Shown here piece by piece: positions 56,570-64,000 of a DNA stretch of 64,000 nucleotides. Both the position numbers and the translations under genes were made by a program. The number at the start of each line of letters is the position of its first letter. Positions within the stretch are counted from its first letter, which is position 1. Under the pieces are notes generated by a model, which ran no database searches, was not told the DNA's origin, and was given only the letters and a program-made list of their open reading frames with translations. The DNA is from Limnanthes douglasii subsp. nivea (taxonomy: Eukaryota; Streptophyta; Magnoliopsida; Brassicales; Limnanthaceae), in assembly GCA_036936605.1 (NCBI GenBank), contig JAUPFV010000001.1:214177530-214241529 (forward strand). Direction: 5' to 3'.

Positions 56570-57790
56570 TCCCAAATAATCTTAGGATCTTATAATTTCT
56601 TGAGCTAGTTAGGTAAATAACCTATATAGAATGATCTTAACATATTTCAGCCTAGCTACTTATTCTATATAGATAGCTTTTATTCATGTAAGATCATAAA
56701 AAAAGAATTGTTTTGTGTCATGTCAAGCATGATAAAAGGTTCTACTAAAGTAAGATCATAGACTACAAGCTCGTAGTAGTAAAATAAGTGTTCTGTGTCA
56801 TCTGAAGTATAATAACCTAGTTCACTATATTTTTATTGAGGGTTGATTTAGTAATTTTAAATTATAAATTTTAATAAAAACCTTAAATATTATTAAATAT
56901 ATAAATAAATTGTAGTAAACAATTCTTTCTTCACAAATGCCTCTAAAAATTCACAAACCATGGATCATAAACCGGAAATTTAGTATTACACGTCATAAAC
57001 TTGAAAACTATCCTCTAAATAAAAAATATTAAATCAATTATTAAAAATATAAAACACAAATCAAACTTCAATATTGATACTATAATATCATATAAACTAA
57101 AGTATTCCCTTATTTGAATTATAACATAATATTTTTTATTTGTGAGAACATGAGTTAAAGTTGAAGCAAAAAAACTGGTGACTACATATAATATAAAGAT
57201 ACCTCGGAACAGCATATTTTGGAAACTATTGGATTTTTTCGAGCATATGACTTTGCAAACGATTGGATTACTTTTAGGAGTAAATTTTGGAGACAATTGG
57301 ATATTTTTTAGGATAAATGGTTGAATTGTTTTTTAGCACAAGATTATAGAAATAATTGGATTTTTTCGCGCATAAACTTTTGAAAATGTAAAAAATATAT
57401 GTTTTGGATCCTTGGTAGATATGTTTTAGTATGTTTTTAAATCCATCTAGATTTAGCACGAATATTTAGTATGTTTAGTGTGATTTGTTTACAAATTTTG
57501 TGTGAATTTGGTTCAAACATCCTGAAATTAACATTAAATAAAACATAATTTTAACCAAATACAAAACATCTCGAAATCAATTAATGCATATATTGTTTTT
57601 CCTATAATTTCACCTCCAATCTCGTTTTTTTTAAAAAAATTAAATCGTACCTTTGCAAATTTTATCGTTAAAACCTGTGTTGATTGACATTGCAATTTGT
57701 CCCTTGCAATTGTAATATGTTGCTTGAGATTTAAATCTGTCCTAAATTAATTAGCTCGTGTTTTATAGAGTTAGACTATTTTCCATTTGA
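56570..57790. other. AT-rich stretch, no gene recognised
   Basis: No domain on either strand. A phrase GTAAGATCATA...GTGTCATxxxAAGxATxATAA occurs twice at about 56688 and 56751. The rest is low-complexity AT. Confidence 0.55.
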
Positions 57791-57799
57791 GGCTTAAAT

Positions 57800-57990
57800 C
57801 GTTGTTTCGTCCCTTGACTATCACGTTTTTTGCCATTTAGTCCCTCGACAAAAAAATCACGGGGAGGATCCCTTGACTATCAAAAATCTATAATTTCAGT
57901 CTCCGCGCGCGTGGTTTTTGTCCTAGTGCTGCCACGTGTCACCATAGTTGAATGGTTTTTGTTTCATAGATAGTCTCTCGACTTTTAATT
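57800..57990. mobile_element. Single arm of a MITE related to 56136-56560
   Basis: CGTCCCTTGACTATCACG, TAGTCCCTCGAC and GCTGCCACGTGTCACCATAG occur in the same order as in the left arm of the foldback MITE. The opposite arm is not found before the window ends, so it may lie beyond the LINE. Confidence 0.6.
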
Positions 57991-58497
57991 CCACCTTTAC
58001 CCTTTCAATTGAATATTTTTTAAATTTTTATTTTTGTTTTTATTTTTTCTCAAAACATCTATACTCTGTTTTTTTCCTTTTGTTTTTCTCAGATTCGTCT
58101 GCAAGATGATCCTATACTCTATTTTCCTCTTTTTTCCCTGCAAGATGATATAATGTATACAAACGACAAAGTAAGTAAATAATTATAACCATTAACTCGC
58201 ACAAGTATATTAAAATAAAACTATCTCTGGATTGGTCATATTCTGTACATACATATTACCATATAGCTGATGTGAGGATTTTCAGGAATGAATAGGATGC
58301 TTTCTCTCTCAAGAAAGCTCCAAGAAAAGAGTTGGTTTCTTAAACTCTAAGAAACCTTCTCCTCTTCATCTTCTTTAGGATCTTCCTTTGATTCTTTGTG
58401 CTTTGTTTGCCTTTGTTTCTTCGTCTTCTTGGGCTATTTCTGATTCTGCGTCGGAAGGCTTGGCCTTTGCAGGCTGTGCTTGTGAACAGTCTGAGCT

Positions 58498-60381
58498 ATG
58501 GCAACGATTTCTCAAAACACTGGTGACTTTCCTCCGTTGAGTAACAAGGTTGGGGCGAGTCTTTCTCTTCTTGACTCGAAGGTGGCTTCAATGGATAGGT
58601 TGTAAACTGATGTTGTGAGAAACAAGGACGAGAATGTTGGGCTTCGACCGGAAAGTGTTATGTTGTATGAGGATCACAACGTGATTCGGTTCACAAGGCA
58701 AGCGAAGACTGATCTTTTCTCTCAGTCGAGGACTACTCTTATAGCCAAATTCAGTGATGGCATCCCTAAGAGGCTGGCTTTTCAAGCCTTTCTTAATTCT
58801 TTCAAGTTTAAGGGGGTGTTTACGTACGTAACAATTGATTCAAGGAAAATTCTCGTTGAATTCTCTGTGTTGGAAGATTCTGGTAGATTATGGGTGAGAA
58901 GGTTTTGGAAGGTTGATGGTAAGGTTATGAGAACTATTAAGTGGTGTCCTCAAAGTAATAGGAACTTTGAGTGTCCGTTGGCTTTACTCTGGGTTAGGTT
59001 TGAGAAGTTGCCAGATTTTATGTATAACAGATCAGTTATACATGAATTGGCTTCTTCTCTAGGACTGGTTCATCAGGTGGAGGTACCAGATACTAATAGA
59101 GCCAATGTGAACGCCTGCTTTGCTTTGATTGAAATCGACGTTTCAAGACTCCTGAAGAGGAAGCTGCGGGTTGGTTTTGGTGAGGGTGAGGAGTTCTGGA
59201 TAGGTGTAAGTTACAAGAACGCACCCTGTTATTGTCAGACCTGTCATCATCTAGGACATGACTCTGAGAAATGCAAAAAGAATCAAGACATGGATTCCAA
59301 ATATGAGCAGCAAAGTGCTAATATTATTGCTGAAAAGGTTGTTGAAGCAGAGTTGTTACAGGACAAAGTTAAACTTGATCAAGCTCCTAAATCTACTAAG
59401 GTTCAAACATTTACCCAAGTGTACAAAAGGAAACTTAAATCTATTATTACAACCAAGGACAGGCCAATTGTGTCTTGTCCCTCAACAAGTATGGTGAGCC
59501 CGGTGAAAGAGAGAACTGTCTCCAACAATGGCCCTGATCTCATTAGCGCGCTTCAGAATTTAGAGGAGGAAGATAACTTTTTGGATAAGAGGAATCTGCA
59601 GGCTTCTCCTCGTGGTGGAAACACTGGTAGTTATAATCCTTCTCCAAGGGTGAGTTCAAATGATCCTGAGCAAGACTTCGAGTCTGTTATCTCTAGAAAG
59701 ATCAAATCTGCAATCAAGAACAGCAATTCAAGAAGGTTGTCTATAAACTCTCTTAGAAAGAGAGAAAAGAGAAAGATTCTTTGGAGTCAGCTTAGTAACA
59801 TTACCTGTGGTATGCCTTGGATCATTGCTGGGGACTTCAATACCACCAGATGTCCTGATGATCAGCTTAATTGTATAAACTACGATGGTACTAGTGCAGA
59901 GGACTTTAATGAGTTCATAAGGCACTGTAAGCTGGAGGTGCCTGTGCACAGTGGATCTCGTTATACCTGGAGCAACAACAATGTTTGGAAGAGGTTAGAC
60001 TGGGTGCTAATCAATCAAAAAATGCTTAATGATTTAAGTATTCAGGTTTCCCACATGGTCGGAACCTGTTCTGACCATGCCCCTCTTTTATTAACTATTA
60101 GCAAAGTCTCTAACATTAATTCTCATACCAAGAAGAGTTCTTTTAAATTTATTAATGCTTGGACAAACCATCCTCATTTCATGAATTATGTTAGTCAGAA
60201 TTGGTCCAAGCATTGTAATGGTGAGGAGAATACCATCTTTTGGTATAAGCTTAAAAGATTGAAGAAGCATTTAAAAAATTGGAATTTTACAACATTTGGA
60301 AACATTTTTAATAAGGTTAAAGAAGCTATTATTGAAGTTGAGAATTGTGAGTTGATTCACCAGTATACTAAAGAAATCTAA
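58498..60381 (+). pseudogene. LINE ORF1 (DUF4283, CCHC knuckle) fused in frame to a partial endonuclease
   Basis: ATG 58498 opens MATISQNTGDFPPLSNKVGA; a TAA at 58603-58605 interrupts, and the same frame is then open for 588 codons from 58606-58615 to 60381. Residues readable: the DUF4283 nucleic-acid-binding region (GIPKRLAFQAFLNSFKFKGV, FWKVDGKVMRTIKWCPQSNR), then CCHC zinc knuckle CYCQTCHHLGHDSEKC near 59230-59275. A Lys/Ser-rich tail follows. At about 59755 the text becomes the middle of an APE-type endonuclease: MPWIIAGDFNTTRCPDDQLN, SRYTWSNNNVWKRLDWVLIN, CSDHAPLLL with the catalytic SDH. The first half of the endonuclease is absent. Confidence 0.85.
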
Positions 60382-60389
60382 GCTTTCTA

Positions 60390-62418
60390 AAGCCAATAGC
60401 ATACTCATTCTTGCATTAAAAGATGAGGAATGCTATTGGAAGCAGAAGTGTTTCAATTCTTGGCTAAATGATAGTGATGGGAATACAAAACTTTATCACA
60501 ATTATGTAGCCAAGAAAAGAAAGAAAAACTTCATTGCTGGTATTAAAGATAAAGATAGTTGGCTTACTGATCAATGTGAGATTGCTTCTTCTGCTGTGTC
60601 TCATTTCAAAATGATTCTTTCTAATGAACCTGTTAATAGTAACACTGTTAATGCTCATGACTCTATACTAAACAACATTCCTAAGATTGTCTTGGACAGG
60701 GATAATGATGAGATTACTAAGCCTACATCTAGGGAAGAAGTAAGAGCCATCATTTATGATATGAAGAAAGACAGTGCCCCTGGCACTGATGGGTTTAACA
60801 CTTTCTTTCTTAAACACTGTTGGAATATAATATGTGATGATCTTTGTAATGCTTTAAATGCTTACCTTGCTGGTAGAGCTATCCCAAAGGGTGTGTTTGC
60901 CACTGGGATAGTGCTTGTTCCTAAAGTTGCCAATCCTATTACCTGGAACAATTATAGACTGTTAAGTATGTGCACTATTATGAACAGATTGATCTCTGCC
61001 CTCATTAACAGGAGAATCTCTTATATTCTCCCCAGAATCATCTCCAGAGGGCAGAGTGCCTTTGTTAAGGAAATATTAATTCATGATAACATTTTAATTA
61101 TCAAGGAAATGCTTCACAACATTAGAAGAAAGCCATCTAAAGGCAATATCATCTTGCAGTTAGATATGACAAAGGCGTTCGATAGAATGTCTCACACCTT
61201 TGTTATTAAAACTTTAAAATGTTTTGGGTTTTCTGATGATATTGCCTCTCTGATTTACAGGCTGATATCTAATGTTATGATTTCTGTTTTAATAAATGGG
61301 TCATGTTCTGGTTATTTCCCTCAGAGGACTAGATTAAGACAAGGAGATCCTTTATCTCCTTGCCTTTTCATCCTGGCTGAGGAGGCTCTCTTAAGAGGTT
61401 TGGAGAACCTTTATGTGACTAATAATAAATGCAGTACTACTTAAAATCTGGATACATCTTACCATGTTTAGCCTTTGCAGATGATATAATCATCTTCTCC
61501 AACAGTGCTCCTTCTTCCATCAAAAGCTTGAGTCACCTGCTTAACAAATATCAGGAAGAGTCTGGGCAATTGATTAATAGTGACAAGACAAAAATTATTA
61601 TTGCAGATGATATAATCATCTTCTCCAACAGTGCTCCTTCTTCCATCAAAAGCTTGAGTCACCTGCTTAACAAATATCAGCAAGAGTCTGGGCAATTGAT
61701 TAATAGTGACAAGACAAAAATTATTACCTCTCCAAGATACTCTAGTGTCAATTCTGCCAGAATCAATGCTACCATGGGATTTAAGACTCAGCATGCTCCA
61801 TTCAGCTACCTGGGAATCACAATAGCTGCAAACAATAAAGGGAAGCATTACACTCCTCTATTAGCTAAAATTTATAACAAGATTAATGAGTGGGATCTGA
61901 AGAATCTGTCTTATAGTGGCAGACTGTCCCTTATAAGACATGTTCTTCACCCTATCATATTTTTCTGGATGCAAAATAGTTTAATTCCAAAAAACATTTT
62001 GAACAAAATAGAGCTTTGCTTTAATAAATTTCTTTGGAGACCTAAATTTAATGAGAGTGCTATTCATTGGGCTGGTTGGAAAAACCTTTGCAAGCCCTTT
62101 GAGGAAGGTGGTTTGAATATCAAACTTCTGTCTGATATTCAACTCACCTTTTCTTATAAGCTTTGGTACTTATTCAGAAAAGGGAAGTCTCTATGGTCTG
62201 ATCTTATATGTAAAACTTACTTCTTGAATAAGCATCCTCTTACTTCTAAGTGTAGTGTCAATGATTCTATTGTGTGGAAGAGTCTCTATTCTGTTAGAGA
62301 GAGTGCTGATCAATTTATTCATTGGAAAGTTGGTCGTGGGAATGTTGATTTTTTTAGAGACTCATGGCATAAGATGACTCCCATTATTACTGAGCAATTC
62401 TTGGTATCTTCCAGCTAA
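60390..62418 (+). pseudogene. LINE reverse transcriptase (frameshifted, active-site segment duplicated)
   Basis: Continues the endonuclease after a frameshift near 60375. Fingers: SAPGTDGFNTFFLKHCW. Motif A: LQLDMTKAFDRMSH with the catalytic Asp. Motif B: RLRQGDPLSPCLFILAEEAL. A frameshift near 61435 precedes motif C, LAFADDIIIFSNSAPSS, with both Asp intact. A 126-bp tandem duplication (61477-61728) then repeats motif C and the next 38 residues. The thumb region APFSYLGITIAANNKGKHYT and LSLIRHVLHPIIFFW follow to a stop at 62416-62418. Confidence 0.88.
61477..61728 (+). repeat. 126-bp tandem duplication of the LINE RT active site
   Basis: Copies 61477-61602 and 61603-61728 differ by one internal base (Glu codon versus Gln codon) plus the last base or two. 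126 is a multiple of three, so the frame stays open through both. Confidence 0.95.
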
Positions 62419-63631
62419 AATAAATTCTTTTTGGAAAGATGGCAGATGGGACTCCAATCTTTTATCAATCATTTCTCATGAAAGATATCAACACATAAGT
62501 TGTGTCAAAATCAACCATGATCAGGATGATAGTATAGAGTGGAGTCTATCTAAAGATAAAAAATTTAGTACTAAAATGACTTGGGAAAACATTAGAACAA
62601 AAAGTAACAGATCTTTCTTTTTCAAAAAAATTTGGCACAATTTTATACCTACAAAATTCTCTTTTCTCAGCTGGAAGATACTAAATAATTTTGTTCCCAC
62701 TGACAGTGTTCTCTCCAAAAAGCATTTTTATATAGTTTCAAAGTGCCAGTTTTGCTGCAATTGTGAAGACATAACTCACCTCTTCATCAATTGCAGCTAT
62801 GCCTAGTCCTTATGGAACTATTATGGGATTATGTTCAGGATTCCTGTTATGAGGTTTATGAGTCTGAGGCATATGTTTCTGGTTTGGTTTAGTTTCACTA
62901 GCAGTAAATTTCATGTTACCCATATTGTGCCACAACTTATTGTATGGACAATCTGGTTTAACAGAAATCACTGCAAGTTTGATAAACCAGTGGATAATTT
63001 TTATAATGCTGTTAGCAGAATCAATCGGTTTATCCTTGGAATAGACTCTAATCTCAAATCTAAGCATTGGGTTCATGTGGTCGATGCATGTACTAAGATT
63101 GGTGTGCTATCTATTTGTAAGAGGAAGGTAACATACCTGAAGTGGAAGGCACCTGCTCCTGGTATATTTAAAATCAATACCGATGGAGCTTGCAGCTCCA
63201 CCGGTGAGGCTACTGGTGGCCTTATTGTTCGCGATGATCGGGAGAACTGCATTGAAGGCGCTGGATTCCTGTTTGGAAAGATTAGTCCCCTTCAAGCTGA
63301 AAGGAGAGCGCTTATGGAGGCCCTTTTGCTATGCCACAGGAAAGGGTGGAGAAACATCGACCTTGAGTCGGACTGTTTGACTCTGGTTAGCAGCCTGTCT
63401 TCCGGTGGAGTTTTAAATTGTACCAGTGATGAGATTTGCAGATCTTTGCTTCTCCCTTCCATGAGAATTAGCCACATTTCCAGATCGGAAAATGTGGCGG
63501 CGGATTGGATTTTGAAGTGGACCCTTGCTGAAAGGAGGAATCGGTCCTTTGCTGGGAATGATGTTCCTAACCCTCTCCTTGCTATCGTCGTTCTCGAAAG
63601 CTTAGGAGTTGGGTACATAGACCCAGGTTAG
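62419..63631 (+). pseudogene. LINE zinc region and C-terminal RNase H
   Basis: 62576-62806: FFKKIWHNFIPTKFSFLSWK and CQFCCNCEDITHLFINC, the RT-associated zinc region of plant LINEs. A TAG at 62804-62806 interrupts, with unchanged frame on both sides. 63170-63600 is a type I RNase H: APGIFKINTDGACSSTGEAT, LQAERRALMEALLLC, DLESDCLTLVSSL and SRSENVAADWILK, with the Asp, Glu, Asp and final Asp all present. The frame ends at 63631. Confidence 0.87.
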
Positions 63632-64000
63632 GAGCATTCTTCCTCTTCTGGATTCCTTAGCTTTTCGGATTGAAGCTTCGAGTTGTTGAAGTTGTCTGGT
63701 TGTGTGGAGGAAGTCGTTTCGTTGATTCGATCTTGGATCTCCTTGATTTTTTATCTGGTTTGGAGTGATTGTGAGCTAGGGTTTGTGTTTTGTTGCTGTG
63801 GTTCGTGCTTGTGTGAAAGAGAGGAGGCATAGAAATCTGATGGAATTAGGGTTTCTAATTAGGGTTACGATGTCTTTTGATTTAGGGCTGGTTTTTTTGC
63901 CCTTTGTCTTTGTGCCTGCGTCTTGTGTTGTTAAGGCCCTGTCTGTGTGGTTCTCTTGTATTTAGATATATTTTTCTTTTTAATAAATTTGGTATTTTGC
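63632..64000 (+). other. LINE 3' sequence
   Basis: GT-rich, without a frame of note. AATAAA at about 63981-63986 may be a polyadenylation signal. No A-run before the window ends. Confidence 0.5.

Larger units (their letters stand above)
58280..64000 (+). mobile_element. L1-type LINE (non-LTR retrotransposon), 3' end outside window or unresolved
   Basis: Plus strand: pyrimidine-rich leader (about 58300-58497), ORF1 fused to part of the endonuclease (58498-60381), RT (60400-62418), zinc region (62576-62806), RNase H (62831-63631), then 370 bp of 3' sequence with AATAAA at about 63981-63986. The poly(A) tail and target duplication are not in view. The protein order is that of plant L1 elements with a C-terminal RNase H. 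Confidence 0.88.

Overview
The window is plant nuclear DNA made almost entirely of transposable elements and their wreckage. I see no intact host gene, rRNA, tRNA gene or CRISPR array. The element families point to a flowering plant, probably a eudicot with a repeat-rich genome: FAR1-type Mutator transposases (one with an OTU protease, one with a plant mobile domain gene), Tat-type Ty3/gypsy elements with two RNase H domains, Ty1/copia, an L1-type LINE with DUF4283 and plant-type RNase H, and Stowaway, hAT and Mutator MITEs. The species cannot be named from the sequence.

Layout. 1-3300: right part of a Mutator element (MULE-1) on the minus strand, transposase followed by an OTU domain. 3368-3627: Stowaway MITE. 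3630-5870: AT-rich DNA with a 199-bp tandem duplication. 5875-25813: gypsy element A (minus), split by complete gypsy element B (8385-18753, target duplication ACTTC), which itself holds a hAT MITE (10875-11285, 8-bp target duplication with one mismatch). 26100-27750 and 38004-38930: a decayed gypsy pol on the plus strand (G), split by gypsy element C (27751-38003, minus). 38930-40460: diverged tandem repeats and a possible miniature LTR element. 40600-49880: a decayed copia pol on the minus strand, split by the complete Mutator element MULE-2 (40952-46123, perfect 10-bp target duplication) and by the 5' part of a plus-strand gypsy element (E). 49881-56112: gypsy element D (minus), truncated in its first RNase H. 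56136-56560: foldback Mutator MITE with a perfect 9-bp target duplication. 57800-57990: one arm of a related MITE. 58280-64000: L1-type LINE.

The recurring system worth attention is in gypsy elements A, B, C and D. Each has gag-pol on the minus strand and, between pol and the 3' LTR, a long gene on the opposite strand. Its product has a low-complexity N-terminus, a domain I match to the 'putative gypsy-type transposon' family (Transposase_28), a short intron after that domain, a lysine-rich linker, a coiled coil and an acidic Ser/Glu tail. B, C and D have a TATA box upstream of the gene outside the LTR; B and D also have a CACGTG G-box. pol and this gene converge on a region with element-specific tandem repeats and one short conserved block (core CCTCATTAAAACCT). 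All copies are decayed: every RT, protease or integrase set I could read has lost at least one catalytic residue, and most reading frames are broken.
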